Source: Siphonodentalium dalli
Taxonomy: Eukaryota; Mollusca; Scaphopoda; Gadilida; Siphonodentaliidae
Direction of reading: 5' to 3'
DNA: 64,000 nucleotides
Assembly: GCA_032622095.1 (NCBI GenBank)
Contig: CP136069.1
Span: forward strand, 202,226,690-202,290,689
Part shown: piece after piece, positions 33,651 to 44,316 of the stretch
How the letters are laid out: the number at the start of each line of letters is the position of its first letter
How positions within the stretch are numbered: the stretch's first letter is position 1
Position numbers and translations under genes: made by a program
Notes under the pieces: model-generated
Databases searched by the model: none
The model's input: only the letters and a program-made list of their open reading frames with translations
Told to the model about the DNA's origin: nothing

Positions 33651-33803
33651 ACAATAGTTAACTTTCATCAGCGACGAACGAAGTTTCTCCTCGAGTGAGA
33701 TGCGTAGGATTATTTTTCACGAGGCGTTAGCCGAGTGAAAAATAATCCTCGCATCTCACGAGAGGAGAAACTTCGTTCGTCGCTGATGACAGTTAACTAT
33801 TGT
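33651..33803. repeat. Foldback palindrome, arms about 70 bp
   Basis: The left arm ACAATAGTTAAC... (33651-33720) pairs with the right arm ...GTTAACTATTGT (33735-33803) around the loop GAGGCGTTAGCCGA, with only a handful of mismatches. Not part of the TTAA family. In outline it resembles the foldback at 10453-10569, including a GGC-containing loop. Confidence 0.92.
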
Positions 33804-34182
33804 GTTTATTATATTTTCCACAACAGTTTGTCACGACACAACTCTAATAAAATGCATTGAGAAGATGTTCCGATTCTGAATATTGACCTAAATGTTCCCG
33901 TTAAATTACGCGCAATGATAAGATAACAACCCAAATAAGGTAAACCGATTACGTCACTCATTCATGATTTTTTTACTATAGCGGCGCGCGCCATAGTATG
34001 TTACCCCGTATAAGGAACGTCCGTACGTGATGTCATTTCATTGATTGATTTCTACTATTGCCACCAACTTCAAATGGGATTTTTCGGAGGAATTTTTCAA
34101 ACAAACAACAAACTTTATTGATTAAATTAGTAACTGTTTGGAATGTCATAGTGTGGATAAGTCTTCCTAGTTCTATGATATA
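33804..34182. other. No recognisable gene
   Basis: Contains a CpG-containing GCGGCGCGCGCC stretch at about 33980-33993. The frame at 34058-34366 is on the opposite strand to the better candidate at 34183. Confidence 0.45.
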
Positions 34183-34465
34183 TCACTGCTTCCTTTCATT
34201 TGGAATATGCACTCGAATATCAGTGGAATTTGAAGTGGAACTGCTTGAAGATACTGAAGACAGTGAAGTGGATTTCAACAATGTTTTCATTTTCTTGGTG
34301 CGAATCCACTTGTGGGGACAATTGTTTATCACGATTTCGATCTTTGGATTCCGAAGTGTAGCGTAACCAAAAATGTTTCCCAGTTGGTGTTGATCCTGCA
34401 AATTCACTGAGCTGGAATTTGATGTCGATAACACATTGGTGGTCTGTGTTTTGGTGATGTATCTT
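34183..34465 (-). CDS. Unidentified Ser-rich minus-strand ORF, possible terminal exon
   Basis: The open frame includes VNLQDQHQLGNIFGYATLRN, PKIEIVINNCPHKWIRTKKM and a Ser/Thr-rich run before the stop. There is no ATG at its left limit, but CAG acceptor-like sites occur just upstream (about 34440-34465). Directly upstream is a duplicated 24-bp unit (34473-34521) and the GGGGAGTAA repeat end. The coding-like composition may reflect a transposon gene. I recognise no family. Confidence 0.25.
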
Positions 34466-34472
34466 CTGTTAT

Positions 34473-34720
34473 CTGACTATGCACTGGAACTGAGACAAGA
34501 CTATGCACTGGAACTGAGACAATTATTTTGGTGTAAGGGGAGTAACCCAAAATGAGCACTTCGAATTACGTAATTCGGAACGTGCGATGTTGGGATAAAT
34601 AGTCCGTCATTGCTGGGAGTAGGATAACATCGTGGCACTTCCGGGAGTGGGGATACGATTATTATTTTGGCAGAAAAAGTTACTGAAAATATAATAAATA
34701 CATTTACTTCTTTACGAATG
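34473..34720. repeat. Dispersed repeat end with GTAAGGGGAGTAA motif
   Basis: A 24-bp direct duplication (ACTATGCACTGGAACTGAGAC, twice) leads into AATTATTTTGGTGTAAGGGG and AGTAACCCAAA. The same end recurs at 45750-45800 (AATTATTTCGATGTAAGGGG, AGTAATCCAAA), again followed by GTCATCGCTGGGAGTA. A family shared by two loci; class unknown. Confidence 0.6.
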
Positions 34721-34931
34721 GGTAATACTGTATTATTCATGTAAATACACATGTTATATGGCAACATGGTGGTTACACGTGGAAATACTATGTGTTTACA
34801 TTTGTGGTAGCACTTGTTGGGTGAATTCCAATTACAACGAGGAATCACCATATATGGAAGTTGTAAATCACACTCGTTCATCTTCCAAACTGGCATTAAA
34901 AACCATTACTTCACTTACTTTAGATACTAAA
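34721..34931. other. Spacer before a MITE half-copy
   Basis: No feature seen. Confidence 0.4.
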
Positions 34932-35210
34932 TGTGACCCGCCATATCAAATCCAGTCGTAAGTCGGGATTTTTTTACCCTGTGCCAATGCATTCTCTTAT
35001 ATATGCGAGTCGACCATAGGTCGCCTCGCATATATAAGAGAATGCATTGGCCTAACAATTTTTTATCATTTTTTTTAAATAAATGTTTCTTACATTTTTT
35101 AGGATATAAAATAAAAAAACATCCATTACCCTGCAGGGAGCCCCACACATATATAGAAGCATATAGAAGAGTGTCGTCTGCTCATGTTTGTCTGGGGCTC
35201 TGTATGGGTA
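34932..35210 (+). mobile_element. Left half of the foldback MITE
   Basis: From TGTGACCCGCC through the hairpin (34988-35050) and the CTGCAGGGAGCCCCACACAT interior to GGCTCTGTATGGGT, after which similarity to 17418-17875 stops. The right arm is absent, so this is a truncated or recombined copy. Confidence 0.85.
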
Positions 35211-35764
35211 AATATGATATCGCGATTGGTATTGTTGAGAGTATTTATTGGTAATAAACTAATTTGGATAACTAATTCATCTTTGAGCGAAAATCCGTTG
35301 TTGTACCTGGAGTATACCGGGATAATGTATCTTTAAACGCGCATGGCTCATTCGAGCTTCCAAATTATGTCTACGTATTTGGAAGGAGGCATAAGACAAA
35401 TACACGAAATATTGACATACTGGCTTCATATGCTCTAAGAAATAGTGTCCATGGCCACAACAATTTTTCGGCTGTTCTCAATTGTTCGTACATAATTGAA
35501 ATAAGCGCCCCTTATTTCTACCATATCAGTAATATACTAACACGGAACGCCCTTTTATGTTCCATTCCGTGCAACTGGCTGTCTTTATTAGGGGGAGGGG
35601 TTGGGACCCAAATAGCGTGTCCAAAGTGGTATTTTTATGACTTCAATGTGTCTTTCTGGGATATATCATGCTCGTAGAATAGTAGCTAATATTTATCGAC
35701 CTAGATTTCGATACCGATAATTATTCAAAAGCGAACATTTTGGCGCGCAAACAGCAAAGTGGCT
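35211..35764. other. No recognisable gene; TTAAAGATACATTATCCC motif
   Basis: At 35312-35334 the minus strand reads TTTAAAGATACATTATCCC, resembling TTAA-MITE ends (33404, 36490). ATGGCTCATTCGAGCTTCC follows at 35343. No complete element can be traced. Confidence 0.4.
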
Positions 35765-36132
35765 TTAATTTCACGCACTCCATAGCTTCATTTTAATTTC
35801 ACGCACTCCATAGCTTCATTTTAATTTCACGCACTCCATAGCTTCATTTTAATTTCACGCACTCCATGGCTTCATTTTAATTTCACGCACTCCATGGCTT
35901 CATTTTCATTTCACGCACTCCATAGCTTCATTTTAATTTCACGCACTCCATGGCTTCATTTTAATTTCACGCACTCCATAGCTTCATTTTAATTTCACGC
36001 ACTCCACAGCTTCATTTTAATTTCACGCACTTCATAGCTTCATTTTAATTTCACGCACTCCATAGCTTCATTTTAATTTCACGCACTCCATAGCTTCATT
36101 TTAATTTCACGCACTCCATAGCTTCATTTTAA
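35765..36132. repeat. 28-bp tandem repeat, 13 copies
   Basis: The unit AATTTCACGCACTCCATAGC plus TTCATTTT is near perfect, with single-base variants (CATGG, CACAG, ACTTC). The upstream flank and the unit's own 3' end share TTTAATTTCACGC. Confidence 0.97.
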
Positions 36133-36485
36133 TTATGTAGTACCATAACAGTTGTAACGTGATCATTTTTAACTGACCGTTGATTTTTTTTTTTCAGTAA
36201 TCGAGATTAACGAAATTATCTCAAATTTACAGAAAATTATGACATTATATTTTAATGACCAATTGTGGTCTCGTGTAGGGTGTCTTCTGATACATCATTT
36301 GATGATAACCTCTTCCTATAGGTGCCCAATCTTATATGAAAAAAACAATCCACGACAACACAAAATATCAATTAATTATCTATCTGCGCTACATGACAAA
36401 ATATAATTGTCCCGTTTAGCAATTTGCCAGCCATGTTTGTTTGTTTATTCAGGGTTTAGAGATGTCAAATTTTACACCAAATTAG
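36133..36485. other. No recognisable gene
   Basis: No supported feature. Confidence 0.5.
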
Positions 36486-36489
36486 TTAA

Positions 36490-36885
36490 AGATGCAATAT
36501 CCGATAATCCATAAACTATTATTTCTTTGGCTTCGGGGATAAAACAATATTAGATTTTAGTCGAGGAATCCACACATCAAAGCCCAGAGTTATCAGATTT
36601 CGAGTTTTGAAATCTGATGTTGTTCACCACATCGAATATTAGGCGGCCGGGCAAATATTCGATGAATGCCGACCGACATACTCTCGATACCAAATTGCGT
36701 TGAACATAACTCTTTTTTAGGCAATTGTATACTATATATATTTTTTGCAGCACTGTGGTTGTTAGTATTTTGTTTTGGCAATTAACTGATTCTGATAACT
36801 GAAGCGGCATTTCAAGGAATGTTGTTGTTGGAGTTGTGGAATCGAATCTGATGATATGTGGACCATCGAATCGGATAGTGTACCT
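36490..36885 (+). mobile_element. TTAA-type MITE, nearly complete
   Basis: TTAA (36486-36489), then AGATGCAATATCCGAT; the right end is ATCGGATAGTGTACCT, then TTAG (36886-36889), a one-base decay of TTAA. The interior matches 11271-11741. Minus-strand frames here are MITE sequence. Confidence 0.8.
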
Positions 36886-37105
36886 TTAGTTAGTTACTTT
36901 TCTGCTTTCTACGTTGTAGACAATAGAACAATTAAAATTACTCGCAATCACTACCATTAGCACACAACAAATGTAGGTTACTCCAGACTGGGAAACGCAA
37001 TTTCATTTGACTGCGTGGGATCAATCCGATCTTACTTGCGTCCATGGTGTTATAGCAAGCAATGTAGACAAATCGATGGTAACATCAAACGAGTTTCTTA
37101 AAATC

Positions 37106-37647
37106 TAGGGACCTGCGAATATTAAATTTTAGTCGAATCGAATATTGAATCGAATATGTTCCCGCGAGTTTCGAATCGAACGAATATCGAATATATGACA
37201 TGATTTTTCGGCCATGTCCCATGCAAAATGCGACCACATCAAATACAAATGAACAATGTTATTGTATTATTATATATATCAATACCATTCCGGGCATTCG
37301 TAAAACAATGCTGATTTATGGAATTATGGTGCAGATTCACGACACTGTGTATATCTACGTTAATATCGGGAAAGCGGAGAAAACCGGAACACGTGTGATG
37401 CGACGCAAACTGTGTATGTGGCACACTACGGAGACAATTTGCAGGTATTTAGACCGCTCAGATGGCAGTTATAATCGCGATCGTATCTGTAATCGGCCCC
37501 AATTGGCTACACATGCTTCCCTTAAATATTTATGTTGACCATATTCGAAAATGGCATATTCGGCTTTCAAATATCGACTCGATTTCGACTCGAATTTGAA
37601 CTTCGAATCGAACTTCGAATCGAATATTCGATATTCGCAGGACCCTG
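37106..37647. mobile_element. hAT-type MITE, 542 bp, 8-bp TSD
   Basis: The 8-bp direct repeat TTAAAATC flanks it at 37098-37105 and 37648-37655. The ends are TAGGGACCTGCGAATAT and ATATTCGCAGGACCCTG; CAGGG ends and 8-bp duplications are characteristic of hAT elements. Both subterminal regions are rich in TCGAATCGAA words. Frames at 37200-37538 (plus) and 37239-37424 (minus) show no transposase similarity. Confidence 0.92.
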
Positions 37648-37655
37648 TTAAAATC

Positions 37656-38400
37656 TTATATCCCAACATAACGAGTTGAAGATCTTATATCACATGAACA
37701 CAACTAGAGCTGTATGCCTTTTTAACAAATCAAAATCTTTAAAAGAAGCTGAAAAATGCATGTGAAATGCATATATGTACGGGTTGGCTGAGACGCTTCA
37801 CAGCCGTATACGAAAGTATTGTGCGCTCTGCCTTGCGACGAAACATATAGTCCCCAAATGTTTCTCTTTGTTGTTGTGCCTATTTTCGTCAGTGCAACGA
37901 AGTTGGACAATAATTGAACTTTAATGAACAAAGCAATCATTTTGCAATGTCTGGTATTGGTGTCAAGCGCGGCTTTTCTAAATAGTATTAATCTGTGTGT
38001 TTATTTACTCGGCGCGATGCCAAGTATCCCGGGAAGCACCGCGGCGATTACCCACTAGTGATAGATAAGAAAATATCTAATGGATTTTTCAATGATTTTA
38101 TCGGGGTTTCATGTGATGTAATAAAATATGATAAAGAGAGCTCACATCCATCAACTATGTATCAAGGGACGCAACTTAATACTAATCTAACCCAACATTC
38201 TAACCCAACAATTGAACCCAACTCTGGAATTTGACCCAAACATTAGCCAAACTTTGGTTAACCCAACAATTCTGACTTGATATGCAATTGTCCAAAATTG
38301 ACTGCTAACAAGATAGAGTTCTCTCTCTTGGTACGCTCCAAACTGCAAAACAGAGTTCAGTCCCCTTGCTACGCTATTTCAGTCTGATCCCGGCATTTAT
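37656..38400. other. No recognisable gene
   Basis: 38195-38270 has a low-complexity AACCCAAC series. Frames at 37722-37940 and 37995-38234 have no domain. Confidence 0.5.
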
Positions 38401-38607
38401 ACTTTCTTAATTATACTTCCATGGTGTAACCAAGGAAGTATATTGTTTTTCTATTGGGATCGTTTTCCGTTTATTTAAAAATACTCAGAAACTAAATGCA
38501 GCAGGACCTTTAGCGAATATAGGCATCTAAGGTCTACTAAAAATAATGGTATCCGGATTTCGGCCCAATGTTTCAAGACGGAGTTATGGTCCTTACTCGA
38601 TTATTTT

Positions 38608-38641
<34 letters not shown>

Positions 38642-38775
38642 CGCCCATAAATAAGGACACACAATACACCAGGATGAATAAACCGAGTTTTTTTTTAGAG
38701 TACAGAGCTCTAAATGTTTTATTGCATATTTCGAATTGGACGAGTGATCCGGACCCGAATATACCGCTTAAAAAT
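38401..38775. repeat. Microsatellite (ATT)n and flank
   Basis: (ATT)n lies at 38606-38641, about 12 units. The preceding sequence (TTCCATGGTGTAACCAAGGAAG) includes a short inverted repeat, CTTCC...GGAAG. No gene. Confidence 0.7.
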
Positions 38776-38779
38776 GTTT

Positions 38780-39575
38780 TTTTCCCAGGATTTTCCGCGA
38801 TACGGTGTACGGAAATAGTGCACCTATTTTTCCCGCCAATTCCAAACCGGCTAATTAAAGATCAAGATAATGTCATAGCAGGTACGTTTACATACTGTAT
38901 GTACGTCCCAAAAGTTTGACCGCTATACGGTCTATACCTCAAAAGTAAACTGCCTAACAGAGAATGCGAGTCAGGGTGTGTTGAGACTTTAGGAAAATTC
39001 AGCGGAAATTGCAAAGGGGGGGAAATTCAAACATCGAGATAATGTTTTTTAGACGAGTACATCTGATGGGTATTGTTCAGGCGCATCTACAGTTCGATGT
39101 TCTATCACTAACCAATTTTAGCCCCAAATCCAAACGGGCTAATGCAGGAGCAAGTTTAATGCAGGAGCATGTAAGCCGGTATACGGTAGGTACGGCTACA
39201 AAATTTGACCGCTCTACTATAAAAGCAACCTGCTCAACGGAGAGTTTGTGTCGGGTAGGTTCGGATATGGCAAATTTCACGGGAAATCAAACGGGAAAAA
39301 TTACTCCGAAAATCAGATATTGAGATATCAACTTTTCGACGAGTGGATGTGATTAGTAGTATCTAAACGCAAGATTAGTACACTGTTTACATATTTAGAG
39401 TGGACGGTTTAACCCTGGTAGCGTGTAACGTTGTTAACGGTGATATATATTACTCAAATTCAAACCCTCTCTTCATGACGCAAATTCAAACGGACTTATC
39501 GAGGAGCAAGGCAAATGCATGAATATGCTCACCGATATACTATATAGGTATGTCCGCTCTACTATAAAAGTAACC
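38780..39575. repeat. Degenerate tandem repeat, period about 300-350 bp, 2.5 copies
   Basis: Recurring landmarks are CCAAATCCAAACGGGCTAAT / CCAATTCCAAACCGGCTAAT / CAAATTCAAACGGACTTATC, then a GGTA-GTAC stretch, then TTGACCGCTCTACTATAAAAG and ACTGCYTAACRGAGA. Frames across it are not conserved. Confidence 0.7.
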
Positions 39576-39579
39576 TATT

Positions 39580-40690
39580 GTTTAGATTTGACCTGTCCAA
39601 AACACTTACCGGACAAAAGCTTCCCTAGGTATCAAATTTCATCGAAATCCTTCCGTTTTACCCGATTTGTCATTGAACTGACCATTTTGAAGGTCAATGT
39701 CAGGTCGGGGTTACGATTTGACCAGCTGAAACACTCCCCGGACAAAAGCATCCCTAGGTATCAAATTTCGTCGAAATTCGTCTGTTTTACCCGATTTTAC
39801 CTTGGATTGACCTTTTTGTCAAGGTCAGGTGGGGGTCACGATTTGACCCGTACAAAACACTTCCTGGACAAAAGTAGCCATATGTATAAAATTTCGTCAA
39901 ACTCCGTCCAGCAATTTTTCCGGCCATAGCTAACAGACAAACAAACAGAGAGACAGAAGTCCCAAAATATATATTAGAGTAGCCGATGAGCCCGACGTTG
40001 TCCGGGCTATTCAAAAACCAAATTTCAAGTCGATAGCTCCACCCGTTTCCGAGATCTGGTGTGCGCATGCGCGAATCTGGCGTCGCACGGGCTCGGCGAC
40101 CCGATAAAATTCATATCCGGGGCAAGATACATTCACATAGCAAATTTCAAGTCGATAGCTCCACCCGTTTCCGAGATCTCGTCTGCGATTGCGCTGCACG
40201 GGCGTCGCACGGGCTCGACAATACGACAACGACGACCGCCTGGTCAAACTACACACACGTACCAAGTTTCGTCCCGATCGGTTGAGAATCGTAGATTTGT
40301 ATAAATGACAGACAAACAAACATACAGACAAACAAACAGAGGTCTTCAAAATATATATGAGACTAGCCGATGAGCCCGACGTTGTCCGGGCTATTCAAAA
40401 ACCAAATTTCAAGTCGATAGCTCCACCCGTTTCCGAGATCTGGTCTGCGCATGCGCGAAGCTGGCGTCACACGGGCTCGGCGACCCGATAAAATTCGTAT
40501 CCGGGACATGATACATTCACATAGCAAATATCAAGTCCATAGCTCCACCCGTTTCCGAGATCTCGTCTGCGCATGCACGAAGCGGGCGCCGCACGGGCTC
40601 GCCAATACGACAACGTCGACCGCCTGGTCAAACTACACACACGTACCAAGTTTCGTCCCGATCGGTCGAGAATCGTAAATTTGTATAAAT

Positions 40691-40724
<34 letters not shown>

Positions 40725-40748
40725 GGTCTTCAAAATATATATGAGATT
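39580..40748. repeat. Dispersed repeat cluster, same families as 6320-8170
   Basis: 39585-39920 matches the TTCAAGGTCA-containing modules (GACCCGTACAAAACAC, GGACAAAAGTA, ACCCGATTT). 39990-40370 and 40371-40748 are two tandem copies of the CAAATTTCAAGTCGATAGCTC / TGCGCATGCGC modules. Each ends in a (GACAAACA)n/(GACAGACA)n run followed by AGGTCTTCAAAATATATATG. Two copies in tandem with identical tails suggest retroposition of repeat upon repeat or unequal crossing-over. Open frames on both strands are repeat-derived. Confidence 0.75.
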
Positions 40749-40796
40749 TAGAAATGTCAATGCAAGTCCACCATCAGATCACAAAGCACCAATATG

Positions 40797-41304
40797 TATG
40801 GAATCCTATTAGGGCCACTTGCTAATGGCGCTTTCGGCGCGATGCGCCGAAAGCGCCGAAAACGCCGAAAGCGACAAAAAGTGCGCCATTAGTAACGCGT
40901 CGAAAGAGCCGAAAGCGACAAAATATGCGCATATTACGGCGCACTATTTGTCGCTTTCGGCGCACTTTTTGTCGCTTTCGGCGCTTTCGGCGCGTTACTA
41001 ATGGCGCACAAAATGTGCGATATTAGCGCATGTTTCGGCGCGTTACTAATGGCGCACTTTTGTCGCTTTCGGCGCGCGCCGAAAGCGCCATTAGGCATAC
41101 TATTAGGTCCACCCCCTAATGGCGCGCGCCGGAAGCGACAAAAAGTGCGCCATTAGGGTATGTTTCGGCGCGCGCCGAAAGCGACAAAAAGTGCGCCGAT
41201 CGGCTCACATTTTGTCGCTTTCGGCGCTTTCGGCGCATCGCGCCGAAAGCGACAAAAAGTGCGCCGAAAGTGCCATTTGCAAGTGGCCCTAATAGGATTC
41301 CATA
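40797..41304. mobile_element. GC-rich multi-palindrome element with 6-bp TSD
   Basis: Flanked by AATATG at 40791-40796 and 41305-41310. The ends are TATGGAATCCTATTAGGGCC and the complement GGCCCTAATAGGATTCCATA. Between the ends the sequence is built almost only of a few short words in both orientations: CGCCGAAAGCG / CGCTTTCGGCG, GCGACAAAAAGTGCGCC / GGCGCACTTTTTGTCGC and GCGCCATTAG / CTAATGGCGC. It is strongly CpG-rich in an AT-rich neighbourhood. No coding capacity. Confidence 0.85.
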
Positions 41305-41455
41305 AATATGCATTCACTTGAAGAGAGACACACCTGTGCGCATAACACACGCATGGAATGGGATGCCATGGAATTATATCTGATTCCATGGAATCTAACC
41401 TCTAGTTCAATATAATATTTTTTATTGAAGTATTGTGTCTGTAATAATTAATTCT

Positions 41456-43275
41456 GGGGCCTATACTATAGATTGCAATTTTTTTAATATCAGCGTTAAT
41501 TTGTGATTTACTAATTTTGTAATACATATTTTGTGTTATATAGTATTCGACTGTATTTCTATCAGTGTATTTCTTTCATTGTAGATTGAAACTCAACATA
41601 TGCCCAAAACTCTTTATATGCAAAATACATTGACATATAATGACTTATATGATCTTTTTGGCGAACCATCTATATACCGGGATTCACTTGACCGGAAAAT
41701 CTTTGCATTTGGTGAAGAAAAAGGGGGCCTGAAAGTTTCATCTGTTCATGTTTTCATAGTACTCGAACGCTACAGCTTTGTAATATGTAAAAATTCGCAA
41801 TACGGAATGATAAAGTACTGGCTAAGCGGGCTCTATAGTACAGCAATAATACCATATTTGTGAAAATTCATTATTAGATTACTAATGCACAGGCTACATT
41901 ATTGATTTTTCACGACGAATATCCGTGCGGAAAATGGTGAGTGCGATTAGCTGGGTACATGTTCTTTGTAATGCGGTCACGGAATCTCAATTGTTAACCC
42001 ATTGAGATGGTTTACGCTCAATGGATTTGAAAGGAGATAGCCATGTCAGCGGCCTAGGCTTTAATTATGAATGGAATTAAAGAGTTACAGTTGTCGGGCT
42101 TGGGCTCAAAACGTATATATATAAACGATCTTTGTGCGAAGGTACCCGGATACGCGGTGAATCGGGGGTGGTGGCATTTCGTGTTGAAACAGTTACTGAT
42201 AATTCAGGCTAAGTTGCGTTAATAATCAGTGGACCCCAAATATTTACCATGACATTATGTAACATATTTGAACCGCATGGCATTTGTGTGCTCAAGAAGT
42301 TTGCGTTCACCTTGTGGTCTAAACAATTTAATTTGGCCAATAGTGCCGCACGGAATGTTCCATGAGTGAATTTTTTGAAAAAATCGGGGTCCCCGATCCT
42401 TAACTTACCAATGTAGTAGTGCGTGTTGGTTATAACCAAATGTCATATGTTTACCTTAATTCAGCCGCTTAGTTGGGTATAAATGGAAGGTACTGAGAAT
42501 TAGGTATAGTTTAAGTAGATGGTGCTATATATATGTTTTAAAATCGAGGTTGGGTGTCCCAGGAGACCCTGGACGAGGGAGTGTTGGTCCACATTGGAAT
42601 TTCCAAATGAACACCCATCCTTTACACAGGTCGAAAATACCAAGTCCGAGAACAGCCATCGCACCCCCATCATGGGTTGAATTTTTCCAGCTGCATGTTA
42701 CCTCAAACTGTTCAACTATTAAGGTCTAGATGTTCCCACTAATATTTCAGCCAGACAAAGCTAGCTAGACAAATTAGGTTCCATCCTTGGTAATATTGCT
42801 ATATAAAGTTGATGTGGCCATTTGAACGGCAACCGATGTGTGTGTTTGCCGACCTTTTTCGACAAACCGTTAATAAAGATGTAACATAAAACATCTGAAA
42901 ATGGTAAGTATTCCACACTATACTGAAAAAATTACATTTCACCGTGCGCAATTGTGGTCAAAATAACCCAAGTAGCGGAAACTAGTCACACATAATGTAC
43001 CTTTATTCATCAACTAAATCACTCACCAGCTGACACAAATAGGCATTTCCATATCATTCGCATATATCATTAGAGTAATTTCCCTTGACAAAATCACAAA
43101 TGTTTAGATGTGCGTTCAACGAACGGTGGTCGATAGTACTCGATTTGCCGTCTTTTTGTGATTTACAAGAAATCGCGTTCGCTGTTAGACTACAGTGGTC
43201 CATAGTACTCGACACCTTCTGTACGGCTCAAATAAGCCTGCTATTACAAAAATTGTATTCTATAGTATAGGCCCC
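41456..43275 (+). mobile_element. Intact 1.82-kb TIR DNA element
   Basis: The ends GGGGCCTATACTATAGATTG and (right, complemented) GGGGCCTATACTATAGAATA form TIRs of about 35 bp with a few mismatches. Flanks are ATTCT and TGGCA; the target duplication cannot be fixed. A frame at 41600-41863 (including DLFGEPSIYRDSLDRKIFAF) looks once-coding and is shared, with breaks, by 2740-3003. I do not recognise a transposase motif. This copy keeps the uninterrupted TTAA (42400-42403) where the other copy received 9.3 kb. Confidence 0.85.
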
Positions 43276-43460
43276 TGGCATGATCTAGACGATTTTCAAA
43301 TGAATGTGGACAGTTCAGTTTCTCAGAATAATGCAGAATGAATCGTAACCTATAAAAGTCTCAAATAAATAAAAGAGTGATTTCTTCACATTATGTGTAG
43401 GTGGTGGCAGCGGTGAGTCCTGCGTAGCAGGGGACTGAACTATACACGGAGCTTGACTCT
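43276..43460 (+). mobile_element. Possible LTR 3' part and tRNA-Leu-type PBS remnant
   Basis: CCTATAAAAGTCTC, then AATAAATAAAAG, then TTCACATTATGTGTA, then GGTGGTGGCAGCGGTGAG at 43397-43414. The order of TATA-like box, polyadenylation-like signal and TGGTGGCAGCGGTG (the 3' end of tRNA-Leu complemented) resembles the end of a short LTR plus primer-binding site. No partner LTR is found nearby, so this is a weak call. Confidence 0.3.
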
Positions 43461-43860
43461 GTATGAGAGACGATCATTGGCAATTTTGCTAGGCTAACAA
43501 TAAATAAAAACATGCTTGAACTTCCTTTGTTGAAAGTCGAAGTCGGAACCTCATATTAAAGACATATTATGGACTTACTTCGGTTGGTAAAATCATTAAA
43601 AGGTATATAAATATAAGAACTGAATGCAGTGGGTGTGTGTGTGTTATTGTGTGATACGGCGCTGTTGCCGTTGGGGGCACATTTAGCGATAACAGCTTTA
43701 CGGTTCCCCCAATGTGCCCCAGCGACATGTATACATGTAGGAAACGTTGCTCTAATCGTCAAATCATACGCACATCAACAGATCATCACGGATTCCTGAA
43801 ATAAACATCATGTTCCGATAAAGTAATATTAATTTTAAATAATAATAACGTAATTTTGCA
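43461..43860. other. No recognisable gene
   Basis: The frame at 43556-43762 shows no domain. (GTGT)n occurs at 43630-43650. Confidence 0.45.
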
Positions 43861-44295
43861 TTAATGTTCTCCATAGATATATTGGTATGGGATACATTCG
43901 TACGAGACCCTTGTGTCGTGGAAAATACACTTTGTGTAGCCAGCTTTTGTTAGATATCTACTATATTTGCCTTCAAGAAAATCTGGAATAAACAAACACC
44001 CAACATGGTTTTCTTTGCGTATCCTGATTGTCATATTAGGCCAGAAAGTTAATCTAGGAACATTACCTCCCATGAGATGTCACTCGTAAGCTGACTTCTG
44101 GTATTCTGAAAAAGGCAATCCAGCCATGGACTGGGGCGGTGTGTTGCATTCTATTGAATCACAATCGATCTTTCGAGATGTGTTTGGATTTCGCGCTAAA
44201 ACGAAAGCCGAATAAATAAGCAGTCCGTTAGTGCTAAAATAAACCACCGCGATAAACAAACCTGATAAAAGAATTTTTCGAAAATTAGTCTGAAA
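43861..44295 (-). pseudogene. Candidate broken exon: membrane-anchored protein with in-frame TGA
   Basis: On the minus strand one frame is open from 44334 to 43861 except for a single TGA at 44080-44082. An acceptor-like TTATTGTTTCAG ends at 44290, suggesting an exon starting at 44289. Before the TGA the frame encodes a hydrophobic segment (FRKILLSGLFIAVVYFSTNG and LLIYSAFVLA), then a Cys-containing stem. After it come NVPRLTFWPNMTIRIRKENH and GCLFIPDFLEGKYSRYLTKA. The layout suggests a type II or N-anchored secretory-pathway protein. There is no good ATG start. The TGA could be a nonsense mutation, a frame coincidence or, far less likely, a selenocysteine codon. An alternative mini-exon in another frame (acceptor TTTTTCAG to donor GAG-GTAATG, about 44066-44104) is possible. 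I do not recognise the family. Confidence 0.35.
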
Positions 44296-44316
44296 CAATA
44301 ATTTGTGCAATATCAA

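Noticed and set aside
43276-43460. A second complete LTR retrotransposon
   Set aside because: Only a TATA/AATAAA/PBS-like series is visible; no matching second LTR or internal genes were found.
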